Assembly (NCBI GenBank): GCA_017959525.1 | Contig: JAGDAL010000242.1 | Span: 1-9,792, forward strand | DNA length: 9,792 nucleotides | Direction of reading: 5' to 3' | Source: Lachnospiraceae bacterium | GTDB taxonomy: Bacteria > Bacillota > Clostridia > Lachnospirales > Lachnospiraceae | Shown here: one piece after another, positions 1 to 5,664 of the stretch | Numbering within the stretch: position 1 is the first letter of the stretch | How the letters are laid out: the number at the start of each line of letters is the position of its first letter | Notes under the pieces: generated by a model | Database searches by the model: none | Told to the model about the DNA's origin: nothing | Seen by the model: only the letters and a program-made list of their open reading frames with translations | Program-made: the position numbers and the translations under genes

Positions 1-431
1 GCAAGGCGCTGTGGTTTACCTTTATTTCCGGCGAGATTTTTATTATTTTGGCAGTTGCCGGAGTGCTTTGCTTCCCGGATGAGATTATTCGCATCTTCCG
101 TGATGATCCACTCGTTGTAGAGATTGCCCATCGTGCGTTGATTCTTCAGATGTTGGTACTTCCGACTTTGCCGCTTTGTGTGGTAACGGAGATGACCTTC
201 CAGTGCACCGGCAAGAAGATGGGAGCGGCGATTCTATCGTCCTTGCGCGGCGGTGTCTTTTTCCTGCCGGCCCTTGTCATTCTTACGAAAGTACGTGGCC
301 TCTCCGGTATTCAGGAGGCGCAGCCGCTGGCTTATGTCTTAAGCTTCTGTGTATCCATTCTGTTCTTAATCGGATACTTACAGCGGATGCCGCGGGAGGA
401 TGATCCGGTACAAAAACCTAGGACTTCCTAA
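1..431 (+). CDS. MATE-family multidrug/cation antiporter, C-terminal end (partial)
   Basis: This is the last 142 residues of a polytopic membrane protein whose start lies left of the window; the frame is open from base 3 to a TAA at 429-431. Four hydrophobic segments are visible: one around FIIILAVAG-like residues at the left edge, then ALILQMLVLP, the segment around FFLPALVIL, and AYVLSFCVSILFLIGYL, followed by a short charged tail. The pattern '...ALILQMLVLPTLPLCVVTEM..FQCTGK...' with a later 'SLRGGVFFLPALVIL' is typical of the C-terminal half of MATE transporters, which export drugs or other cations in exchange for Na+ or H+. The family call rests on this fragment only, and the substrate cannot be told. 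The next gene starts 43 bases downstream on the same strand with no terminator between, so co-transcription is plausible. Confidence 0.75.
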   Translation, partial: KALWFTFISGEIFIILAVAGVLCFPDEIIRIFRDDPLVVEIAHRALILQMLVLPTLPLCVVTEMTFQCTGKKMGAAILSSLRGGVFFLPALVILTKVRGLSGIQEAQPLAYVLSFCVSILFLIGYLQRMPREDDPVQKPRTS

Positions 432-474
432 GATTTTGTGATAGGATAATGCTAACTGAGAACGGAGGACGACT

Positions 475-1194
475 ATGTACCGAATGGATGGCCGCGTGGC
501 CTTTAGCGATATTAATGAGCGAGGATACTTATCGATTGTGGGAATCCTGGATTACCTGCAGGATTGCTGTACCTTCCATTCGGAGGATGTGGGCTATTCG
601 GTAGAGCGATTGAAGGAAGAACATCGTGGATGGTTTGTGACCTCCTGGCAGATTAAGGTGCATGACTTGCCGAAGCACGGTGAGCGCATCGTGGTGAAGA
701 CCATGCCAACCCAGGTGCGTGGCATGATTGGCGAGCGTTATTTTCTGATTCAGGATGGGGCAGAATCCCATACCTACATTGAAGTGAAGTCTCTGTGGGT
801 ATTTATGGATACGGCAGAGTACAAGCCGGCCCGTTGTCCGGACGGAATGGCAGAGGCGTTTTGCTTGGACCGGGCACCGGAAGGAACCTGGGGACCGCGG
901 AAGATTGTGCTTGGAGAGAACGCCGAGGGAGTGTATACTTTTACGGTTGCCAACTGGCAGTTGGATACCAACCACCACATGAACAACAAGCGCTATGTGG
1001 AACAGGCAGTGACGCTGTTGCCGGCGGATTTTCGCATTGGCGGCATGCGTATTGAATATAAGAAGCAGGCCACACTGGGTGATGTCATCCATGTGAAGCA
1101 GGTAGCGTTGGAAAACGGAATACAGGTATGGCTCTCGGATGAAGGGGACGATCTGTATTTCATAATGGATTTTTATAGAAGTGATGAGGAATAA
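475..1194 (+). CDS. Acyl-ACP thioesterase (FatA/FatB-like, double hotdog fold)
   Basis: This 239-residue protein is predicted to hydrolyse acyl-acyl carrier protein to free fatty acid and ACP in the cytoplasm. It has the size of the bacterial PF01643 family. The N-terminal hotdog half (about residues 1-130) contains 'NERGYLSIVGILDYLQD', the helix typical of these enzymes. The second half carries the diagnostic motif LDTNHHMNNKRY, with Asp164, Asn166 and His168 aligning with the D-x-N-x-H catalytic motif of plant FatB. Glu194 in 'MRIEYKKQ' matches the second catalytic acidic residue proposed for FatB. The start is ATG 475, six bases after CGGAGGA (463-469). The stop TAA is followed three bases later by the start of the S1-domain gene, so the two are almost certainly translated from one mRNA. 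Chain-length preference cannot be read from the sequence. Confidence 0.9.
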   Translation: MYRMDGRVAFSDINERGYLSIVGILDYLQDCCTFHSEDVGYSVERLKEEHRGWFVTSWQIKVHDLPKHGERIVVKTMPTQVRGMIGERYFLIQDGAESHTYIEVKSLWVFMDTAEYKPARCPDGMAEAFCLDRAPEGTWGPRKIVLGENAEGVYTFTVANWQLDTNHHMNNKRYVEQAVTLLPADFRIGGMRIEYKKQATLGDVIHVKQVALENGIQVWLSDEGDDLYFIMDFYRSDEE

Positions 1195-1197
1195 GTG

Positions 1198-2046
1198 ATG
1201 TTACAGTTAGGTGAATTTCAGACACTAACAGTGATAAAAAAAGTAGAGTTCGGTGTATATTTGGCAGAGGATGCCTCCGCCGAAGAGCGGGTATTGCTCC
1301 CGAAGAAGCAGGTGCCACAGGGCGTGCGTTTAGGAGACACGATCAATGTGTTTTTATACCGCGACTCCGATGATCGTATGATTGCCACCTGCGAAGAGCC
1401 GAAGCTTGTGATGGGCGAGTATGCCCTGCTTCGCGTCAAGGAAGTGTCCAAGATTGGTGCCTTCTTAGACTGGGGCTTGGAGAAGGATTTGTTCCTTCCA
1501 TACAAGGAAATGGGAGCGAAGGTACGGGAAGACGATGAGATTCTCGTACGTCTTTATATTGATAAGAGTGGCCGTTTGTGTGCCAGCATGAAGCATCTCT
1601 ATGAGATGTTATCCTGTGATTCTCCGTACAAGACCGGAGATGATGTGACCGGACGTATTTATGAGTTCGGACATGACTTCGGAACCTTCGTAGCGGTGGA
1701 TGACAAGTACTCCGCCATGATTCCGGCCTTTGAGGATGTATCCAATCTGCGCCTTGGTCAGGTGGTTCGTGCCAGAGTCACCCACGTGAAGGAAGATGGT
1801 AAGCTGGATCTGTCCATTCGCGAGAAGTCCTATTTACAGATGGATGTGGATGCGGCGAAGCTGATGGAACTCTTAGAGTCTTACGGCGGTGTCCTTCCTT
1901 TTACCGAGAAGGCATCACCGGAAGTCATTAAGCGTGAGACCGGTATGACCAAGAATGCATTCAAGCGTGCGGTAGGTCGTCTCTACAAGGAGCGCCATAT
2001 TACATTAGAGGATGGCAAGATTCGTTTGAACACCGCGGGACAGTAG
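1198..2046 (+). CDS. cvfB: CvfB/YitL-family S1 RNA-binding protein with C-terminal winged helix
   Basis: This 282-residue protein has three consecutive S1-like OB folds and a C-terminal winged helix, the architecture of Staphylococcus CvfB and Bacillus YitL. S1-like domain 1 spans about residues 1-62. Domain 2 spans about 70-132 and includes 'VKEVSKIGAFLDWGLEKD' and 'FLPYKEM'. Domain 3 spans about 146-208, with 'DFGTFVAVDDKYSAMIP' and 'GKLDLSIREK'. The winged helix (about 212-282) includes 'KRETGMTKNAFKRAVGRLYK'. CvfB binds RNA and affects virulence-factor expression in staphylococci; the target here is unknown. A GTG lies at 1195 directly before ATG 1198. ATG is preferred because GAGGA (1186-1190) is seven bases from it but only four from the GTG. 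The stop is TAG, with an in-frame TGA two codons further on (2053-2055). RidA follows after 38 bases. Confidence 0.85.
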   Translation: MLQLGEFQTLTVIKKVEFGVYLAEDASAEERVLLPKKQVPQGVRLGDTINVFLYRDSDDRMIATCEEPKLVMGEYALLRVKEVSKIGAFLDWGLEKDLFLPYKEMGAKVREDDEILVRLYIDKSGRLCASMKHLYEMLSCDSPYKTGDDVTGRIYEFGHDFGTFVAVDDKYSAMIPAFEDVSNLRLGQVVRARVTHVKEDGKLDLSIREKSYLQMDVDAAKLMELLESYGGVLPFTEKASPEVIKRETGMTKNAFKRAVGRLYKERHITLEDGKIRLNTAGQ

Positions 2047-2084
2047 TTCCGGTGAATATATAAGGAAGAAAAGAGGTAACCAAC

Positions 2085-2459
2085 ATGAAAAAAGTAATCG
2101 CAACCGACAAGGCTCCTGCAGCAATCGGACCATATTCCCAGGCAATTGAAGTGGGCAATGTGGTATATACCTCCGGTATTATTCCGGTGGTACCTGCAAC
2201 CGGAGAGATTCCGGAAGGTTCCGTGGCTCAGGCAAATCAGGCCTTCGAGAATCTGTCTAACTTATTGCAGGCAGCAGGAACATCCATGGACAAGGTCATT
2301 AAGACCACCGTATTTATTAAGGAGATGAATGACTTTGCTTCCATTAATGAAGTATATGCCAAGTTCTTCCCGGAACCATATCCGGCTAGAAGCTGTGTCG
2401 AAGTCGCTCGCCTTCCGAAAGATGTTATGCTTGAGATTGAGGCAATTGCAGAGAAGTAA
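2085..2459 (+). CDS. ridA: RidA family (YjgF/YER057c/UK114) reactive enamine/imine deaminase
   Basis: This 124-residue protein has the exact length and layout of RidA, a homotrimeric cytosolic enzyme. RidA hydrolyses the unstable 2-aminoacrylate and related enamines/imines released by PLP enzymes such as threonine/serine dehydratase, which protects other PLP enzymes. Diagnostic features are 'APAAIGPYSQA' near the N-terminus with Tyr17, 'PATGEIPEGSVAQANQAFENL', and the C-terminal signature 'PARSCVEVARLPKDV'. Arg102 is the substrate carboxylate-binding arginine, Cys104 occupies the reactive cysteine position, and Glu117 matches the conserved acidic residue. 'SGIIP' stands where many members have SGQIP. 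The start ATG 2085 is preceded by AAGAGG (2070-2075). It is the last gene of the co-directional run and ends eight bases before a hairpin terminator. Confidence 0.95.
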   Translation: MKKVIATDKAPAAIGPYSQAIEVGNVVYTSGIIPVVPATGEIPEGSVAQANQAFENLSNLLQAAGTSMDKVIKTTVFIKEMNDFASINEVYAKFFPEPYPARSCVEVARLPKDVMLEIEAIAEK

Positions 2460-2461
2460 TC

Positions 2462-2504
2462 AAAAAGAAGGTGACGCCTTAGGACGCCACCTTCCTTTTT
2501 GTTT
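2462..2504. terminator. Bidirectional intrinsic terminator between ridA and yjfB
   Basis: The stem GAAGGTG (2467-2473) pairs with CACCTTC (2488-2494). An inner imperfect extension includes CG/CG and the self-complementary CCTTAGG in the loop. On the plus strand it is followed by CTTTTTGTTT (2495-2504). On the minus strand it is followed by TTTTT, seen here as AAAAA at 2462-2466. It sits three bases after the ridA stop and just after the yjfB stop, so it can serve both converging transcripts. Confidence 0.85.
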
Positions 2505-2506
2505 AC

Positions 2507-2707
2507 CTACACGGACATGTCGAAGTTGCTGCCAACGTTCGGATTCACAGATAACTCCATTGCAGCAGGTGGCATGCTGTTAAGCATAGCAACCTCGCCG
2601 GCGGCCTGTTCCTTGGTATCATTCAAGGTCTTGGCCATAATGGCGGTACCTACTTCACCGAGAGATTGTGCCGCAGACATGTTCATTGAAAGTAATCCAA
2701 TATCCAT
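2507..2707 (-). CDS. YjfB-like putative motility protein (small)
   Basis: This 66-residue protein begins MDIGLLSMNMSAAQSLGEVG and continues with an amphipathic helical stretch containing 'AIMAKTLNDTKEQAAGEVAML', then a proline/asparagine-containing tail. The MDI-x2-LSM start, the Ala/Gln-rich second helix and a K-E-Q segment before the tail are the hallmarks of the YjfB 'putative motility protein' family, found in flagellated Firmicutes and of unknown molecular role. An in-frame ATG five codons upstream (2720-2722) is rejected as the start. It lies inside the GGAGG ribosome binding site (complement of 2716-2720), which is spaced eight bases from the ATG at 2705-2707. The gene is the only one on the minus strand in this window and converges on ridA. 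No flagellar gene is adjacent, so a motility link comes only from the family resemblance. Confidence 0.75.
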   Translation of the reverse strand: MDIGLLSMNMSAAQSLGEVGTAIMAKTLNDTKEQAAGEVAMLNSMPPAAMELSVNPNVGSNFDMSV

Positions 2708-2732
2708 GGGACACACCTCCATTTCGATAAAC

Positions 2733-2748
2733 AGGTAAATATTTACCT
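2733..2748. repeat. Perfect 16-base palindrome, candidate yjfB operator
   Basis: AGGTAAATATTTACCT is exactly self-complementary. It lies between the yjfB start codon and its candidate -10 element (2755-2760 on the minus strand), at about +1 to +16 of the predicted yjfB transcript. This is the position of a classic repressor site. The binding protein is not identifiable. The half TTTACCTACA recurs at 2502-2511, just past the yjfB stop. Confidence 0.5.
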
Positions 2749-2754
2749 ACAATA

Positions 2755-2783
2755 ATTATGACATGGTTTTTGGGAACAGGCAA
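2755..2783 (-). promoter_or_regulatory. Candidate SigA promoter for yjfB
   Basis: Reading the minus strand, TTGCCT (complement of 2778-2783, four of six consensus bases) is followed 17 bases later by CATAAT (complement of 2755-2760, five of six). TGT directly before the -10 gives an extended -10. The predicted start site is near 2748, leaving a leader of about 40 bases before the yjfB ATG. A flagellar SigD-type promoter was looked for here and not seen. Confidence 0.5.
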
Positions 2784-2808
2784 GGAAACGAATTTCTTTG
2801 AAAAGGTG

Positions 2809-2837
2809 TTGACAAAGTGAAAACCAGAGGGTATATT
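2809..2837 (+). promoter_or_regulatory. SigA promoter for trxB
   Basis: A perfect -35 TTGACA (2809-2814) is followed after 17 bases by TATATT (2832-2837, five of six consensus bases). The expected start site is near 2844, giving an AT-rich leader of about 60 bases before the trxB ATG. A second -10-like GATAAT at 2838-2843 lies too far from this -35 (23 bases) to pair with it. Confidence 0.8.
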
Positions 2838-2904
2838 GATAATAGATTTTATGCAATTTAATTTTACGATACTTTTTATAGACTGTTTTTGAAAAGGAGA
2901 AGCT

Positions 2905-3822
2905 ATGTTGTACGATGTAATTATTATTGGTAACGGACCTGCAGGTTTGTCTGCAGCAATTTACGGCATGCGTGCCGGCCTGAAGACATTGGTATTATCC
3001 GATAATCCAATGAGCGGTGGACAGATTGCTACGACTTATGAGGTAGATAACTATCCTGGTCTTCCGAAGATCGGCGGAATGGAACTTGGGGATAAGTTCG
3101 AAGAGCATGCGAAGGCTCTTGGAGCAGAGTTCCGTCAGGCATCTGTATCTTCCATCGAGGACAAGGGTGACGTTAAGGTTGTTGTTACCGACAAGGAGAG
3201 CTTAGAGACCAAGACAGTTGTTCTTTCCATCGGAGCAGACCACAGCAAGCTTGGTGTTCCTGGCGAGAAGGAATTAACCGGTATGGGCGTATCCTACTGT
3301 GCAACTTGTGACGGCGCTTTCTTCCGTAACAGAGTCGTTGCTGTTGTTGGTGGTGGTGATGTTGCTTTGGAGGATGCAATCTTCCTTTCCAGATTCGCTT
3401 CCAAGGTATACCTGATTCATCGTCGTGATGAGTTCCGTGGAGCAAAGGTGCTTCAGGAGCAGGTAAAGGCCAATGAGAAAATCGAGATCATCTATGACAC
3501 GGTTGTAGACGAGGTGGTTGGTAAGGATGCAGTTGAGTGCTTGCGCTTATCCAACAAGAAGACCGGTGAGCAGTGTGAGCTTCCGGTAAACGGTGTATTC
3601 ATGGCAGTTGGTACCAGACCAAACGTTGCCGGCATTCAGGGATTGCCGGAGCAGGATGAGAAGGGATACTTGGTAGCCGGTGAAGATTGCGCAACCAGCA
3701 TTCCTGGAATCTATGCAGCAGGTGATGTTCGTACCAAGCAGTTACGTCAGGTAGTTACCGCAGCTGCTGACGGAGCAAATGCAATTACTTCTATTGAGAG
3801 ATACTTAAACGGTCAGAATTAA
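2905..3822 (+). CDS. trxB: Thioredoxin-disulfide reductase (NADPH type, FAD flavoprotein)
   Basis: This 305-residue protein has the length and domain order of low-molecular-weight bacterial TrxB, which passes electrons from NADPH through FAD to a redox-active disulfide and on to thioredoxin in the cytosol. The FAD ADP-binding motif 'IIIGNGPAGLSAA' lies at residues 6-18. The redox site is Cys132-Ala-Thr-Cys135. The second Rossmann motif 'VVGGGDVALEDA' lies near 147-158. 'HRRDEFR' (172-178) has the arginines that read the 2'-phosphate of NADPH. The C-terminal FAD-contact segment 'AAGDVRTKQLRQVVTA' lies near 271-286. The start ATG 2905 is preceded by AAAAGGAG. The gene has its own consensus promoter and terminator and so is probably monocistronic. 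No thioredoxin gene is adjacent, so the partner must be elsewhere. Confidence 0.95.
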   Translation: MLYDVIIIGNGPAGLSAAIYGMRAGLKTLVLSDNPMSGGQIATTYEVDNYPGLPKIGGMELGDKFEEHAKALGAEFRQASVSSIEDKGDVKVVVTDKESLETKTVVLSIGADHSKLGVPGEKELTGMGVSYCATCDGAFFRNRVVAVVGGGDVALEDAIFLSRFASKVYLIHRRDEFRGAKVLQEQVKANEKIEIIYDTVVDEVVGKDAVECLRLSNKKTGEQCELPVNGVFMAVGTRPNVAGIQGLPEQDEKGYLVAGEDCATSIPGIYAAGDVRTKQLRQVVTAAADGANAITSIERYLNGQN

Positions 3823-3842
3823 TAATTGATACAAATTGTTAC

Positions 3843-3879
3843 AAAAGTGGGGCAGACTATTGGTCTGCCCTACTTTTCT
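3843..3879 (+). terminator. Intrinsic terminator after trxB
   Basis: AAAAGTGGGGCAGAC (3843-3857) pairs with GTCTGCCCTACTTTT (3863-3877) around the loop TATTG. This gives a 15-base-pair stem with one G-T wobble, GC-rich near the loop, with the T-run forming the 3' arm base. It begins 20 bases after the trxB stop. Confidence 0.85.
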
Positions 3880-3896
3880 ATTATGGCAGGAATGCC

Positions 3897-3925
3897 TTGA
3901 CACTGCGTGAATGACTTGATATAAT
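3897..3925 (+). promoter_or_regulatory. Perfect consensus extended -10 SigA promoter for the NlpC/P60 gene
   Basis: TTGACA (3897-3902), exactly 17 bases, then TATAAT (3920-3925), with TGA at 3917-3919 forming an extended -10. Every consensus position matches. The start site should be near 3932, giving a leader of about 75 bases. Such a promoter predicts very strong constitutive transcription unless something represses it; see the tandem TGTAA motifs at 3932-3947. Confidence 0.85.
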
Positions 3926-4006
3926 AGCCCATGTAAAAAGTTGTAACAAATTCGTAATAAATGTTAAATCTTTAATAGATTTTTGTACTTGGAGGATATT
4001 TTACTC

Positions 4007-5245
4007 ATGAATCGCAATCGCAGAAATAAAATGGTTTCTTTCGCAATCGCAGCAAGCTTACTTGCTGCAAGCAGCGCGATTACTACCGTAGGAGCACCGC
4101 TTGCCGGAGCATCCGCAGTTGTATCCGGTAGTGAAGCCGGTTCTTATTCTACATTAGCCGGAATCAATCTGACTCTTGCAAATATGGCAGCCAATGCCAA
4201 TAAGGCAGTGAGCACTTCCGGTTCTGAGACTGAGAGCGTAGAGGCAACTGCTCAGGTTATCCAGAGCGCAGCTGAGGCACAGAGCGAATACGCTAGCATC
4301 GGTGTAGCTCAGGTGAATGACTTTGTTAACGTTCGTGACACCGCATCCGAAGAGGGTGAGGTTGTCGGTAAGTTATATAACAACTCTGCATGTAATGTAG
4401 AGGGTGAGGAGAACGGCTGGTACAAGATTACTTCCGGTAATGTTGTTGGCTATGTTAAGAGTGAGTTCGTAACCGTAGGTGACGAAGACCTAGCTCGTTC
4501 CGTATCCCGTCGTGTAGCGAAGGTTACTGCAGATACCTTATACATCCGTAAGGAAGCTACGACTGATTCTTCTATCGTAGGTTCTCTTCCGAACGGAGAT
4601 GACGTAACAGTAGTTGATGAGTCTGCCGCAGATACCGGTTGGGTTCGCGTATCCATCCCGAACTTCGGTGACGGCGCAGATGATGAAGGATTTGTATCTA
4701 CCGAATTCGTAGTTCTTGCAACTGAGTATACTTACGCTGAATCCAAAGAGGAAGAGGAAGCTCGTCTTGCTAAGGAAGAAGCTGAGAAGAAGGCAGCACA
4801 GGAAGCTGCTGCAAGAGAAGCTGCGAAGAAGAAATCCGCAGCAGCTGCAGCACAGGCACAGGCCGCTGCAGAAGAGAGCTCTTCTTATTCCGCACCTGCA
4901 AGCTCTAATGGACAGGCAGTTGTTAATTACGCTAGCCAGTTCGTTGGTAACCCATATGTATATGGTGGATCCAGCTTGACGAACGGAACAGACTGCTCCG
5001 GATTCGTAATGAGTGTTTACTCTGCATTCGGTGTAGGCTTGCCACACTCCTCCAGTGCCGATCGTGGTGTTGGATATGCGGTTAGCACAGCTGACATGCA
5101 GCCTGGTGATATCGTTTGCTATAGTGGTCACGTAGCTATTTATGCCGGCAACGGAACCATCGTACATGCAGCAAATGAGAGCCTGGGAATTACCTACTCT
5201 AACGTATACTACAGCAACATCTTAGCTGTACGTCGAATTTTCTAA
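4007..5245 (+). CDS. Secreted peptidoglycan hydrolase: two SH3b domains plus NlpC/P60
   Basis: This 412-residue exported cell-wall hydrolase is predicted to cut peptide stems of peptidoglycan, typically the D-Glu to diamino-acid bond. Residues 1 to about 35 form a signal peptide: basic MNRNRRNK, a hydrophobic core FAIAASLLAASSA, and an Ala/Gly-rich cleavage region. Two bacterial SH3 (SH3b) wall-binding domains follow at about 98-158 and 169-238, each with the N/Y-x-V/I-R turn ('VNVRDTAS', 'LYIRKEAT'). A charged Glu/Lys/Ala-rich, probably helical linker spans about 245-295. The C-terminal NlpC/P60 domain (about 302-412) has Cys330 in 'GTDCSGFV', His375 in 'SGHVAIYAGNG' and His387 in 'TIVHAAN', an intact Cys-His-His triad. 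ATG 4007 is chosen because GGAGGA (3991-3996) lies just upstream; an upstream TTG at 3983 is before that site. It is monocistronic, between its own promoter and terminator. Confidence 0.92.
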   Translation: MNRNRRNKMVSFAIAASLLAASSAITTVGAPLAGASAVVSGSEAGSYSTLAGINLTLANMAANANKAVSTSGSETESVEATAQVIQSAAEAQSEYASIGVAQVNDFVNVRDTASEEGEVVGKLYNNSACNVEGEENGWYKITSGNVVGYVKSEFVTVGDEDLARSVSRRVAKVTADTLYIRKEATTDSSIVGSLPNGDDVTVVDESAADTGWVRVSIPNFGDGADDEGFVSTEFVVLATEYTYAESKEEEEARLAKEEAEKKAAQEAAAREAAKKKSAAAAAQAQAAAEESSSYSAPASSNGQAVVNYASQFVGNPYVYGGSSLTNGTDCSGFVMSVYSAFGVGLPHSSSADRGVGYAVSTADMQPGDIVCYSGHVAIYAGNGTIVHAANESLGITYSNVYYSNILAVRRIF

Positions 5246-5258
5246 TGTTATGATATGG

Positions 5259-5290
5259 AAACGGGCTACGGTAAGTGGCCCGTTTTTTTT
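5259..5290 (+). terminator. Intrinsic terminator after the NlpC/P60 gene
   Basis: ACGGGCTAC (5261-5269) pairs with GTGGCCCGT (5275-5283) around GGTAA, with one T-G wobble. It is followed by a run of eight T (5283-5290). It starts about 14 bases after the stop codon and is a textbook strong terminator. Confidence 0.92.
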
Positions 5291-5413
5291 ACGCAATATG
5301 TTACAAAATACAGAATTCGTTAAAGTTTTCCGTAAGATGTTTTTTTGCTACGAAACGAGTTTTTGGATATCTTGTACAATTCTTGTGGAAACTGTACAGC
5401 GAAAACGAGTGCG

Positions 5414-5527
5414 CGTGGATAAGTGGATAACTTTATCCACGTCTGAAAGCTGAAAACCCCGAAAAATCATTTTATAAACGAAGATATCCACATTATCCAC
5501 ACAAGTACACAGAAACCCGGTGGATAA
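5414..5527. other. Cluster of six DnaA boxes (origin-like or DnaA-binding cluster)
   Basis: Compared with the DnaA consensus TTATCCACA, there are six matches in 114 bases. CGTGGATAA (5414-5422), AGTGGATAA (5422-5430) and GGTGGATAA (5519-5527) are on the minus strand, each 8/9. TTATCCACG (5433-5441, 8/9), ATATCCACA (5484-5492, 8/9) and TTATCCACA (5493-5501, 9/9) are on the plus strand. The last two abut head to tail. The second and third form the perfect palindrome GTGGATAACTTTATCCAC (5423-5440). A weaker TGTGGAAAC (7/9) lies at 5384-5392. The cluster is followed by AT-rich DNA. Box clusters plus an AT-rich flank define bacterial oriC and also the DnaA-titrating clusters of Bacillus. No dnaA, dnaN or rpmH is adjacent, and all flanking genes point the same way, so a regulatory or titration cluster is favoured over oriC. 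Confidence 0.75.
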
Positions 5528-5547
5528 GGCGAACGGTTGTTTTGTGC

Positions 5548-5573
5548 AACCCATATAAAGAATGGGGTTTTTT
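5548..5573 (+). terminator. Terminator-like hairpin in the intergenic region
   Basis: CCCAT (5550-5554) pairs with ATGGG (5562-5566); AA and TT can add pairs around a bulged G (5567). It is followed by six T (5568-5573). The stem is short, so this is weaker than the other terminators here. There is no gene just upstream on the plus strand, so it would end either read-through RNA or an unrecognised small transcript crossing the DnaA-box cluster. Confidence 0.4.
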
Positions 5574-5634
5574 ATAAAAATCTTTGACTTTTGAATAATC
5601 AAATAGTTTAAGAAGATTACAAGCAATTCAGACA

Positions 5635-5664
5635 ATGTAATATATGAGACATAAGATATTACAT
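5635..5664. repeat. Inverted repeat ATGTAATAT-N12-ATATTACAT
   Basis: ATGTAATAT (5635-5643) is repeated exactly inverted as ATATTACAT (5656-5664), with a 12-base spacer. The half-site centres are 21 bases apart, about two helical turns, which suits a dimeric DNA-binding protein. It lies about 230 bases upstream of the CdaR/PucR-type regulator gene. It could be an operator or a weak hairpin; the surrounding DNA is very AT-rich, so chance is not excluded. Confidence 0.35.

Noticed and set aside
529..1092. 187-codon minus-strand frame opposite the thioesterase gene
   Set aside because: The plus-strand frame has a conserved catalytic motif and ribosome binding site; the opposite frame has neither.
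2708..2722. Upstream ATG for yjfB adding five residues
   Set aside because: That ATG overlaps the GGAGG site itself; the MDI start eight bases after GGAGG matches the family N-terminus.
3983..4006. TTG start giving an eight-residue N-terminal extension of the NlpC/P60 protein
   Set aside because: The extension would lie across and upstream of the GGAGGA ribosome binding site (3991-3996), and starting at ATG 4007 gives a normal basic signal-peptide start.
4538..5167. 209-codon minus-strand frame with Cys/Ser/Leu-rich sequence
   Set aside because: It is a shadow of the Ala/Glu/Lys-rich linker and NlpC domain, which are clearly coding on the plus strand.
5250..5453. 67-codon plus-strand open frame after the NlpC/P60 gene
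   Set aside because: It would translate straight through a strong intrinsic terminator and has no ribosome binding site.
5414..5527. CRISPR-like array from the repeated TGGATAA/TTATCCA units
   Set aside because: The units are 9-mers on both strands with irregular spacing, fitting DnaA boxes and not a repeat-spacer array.
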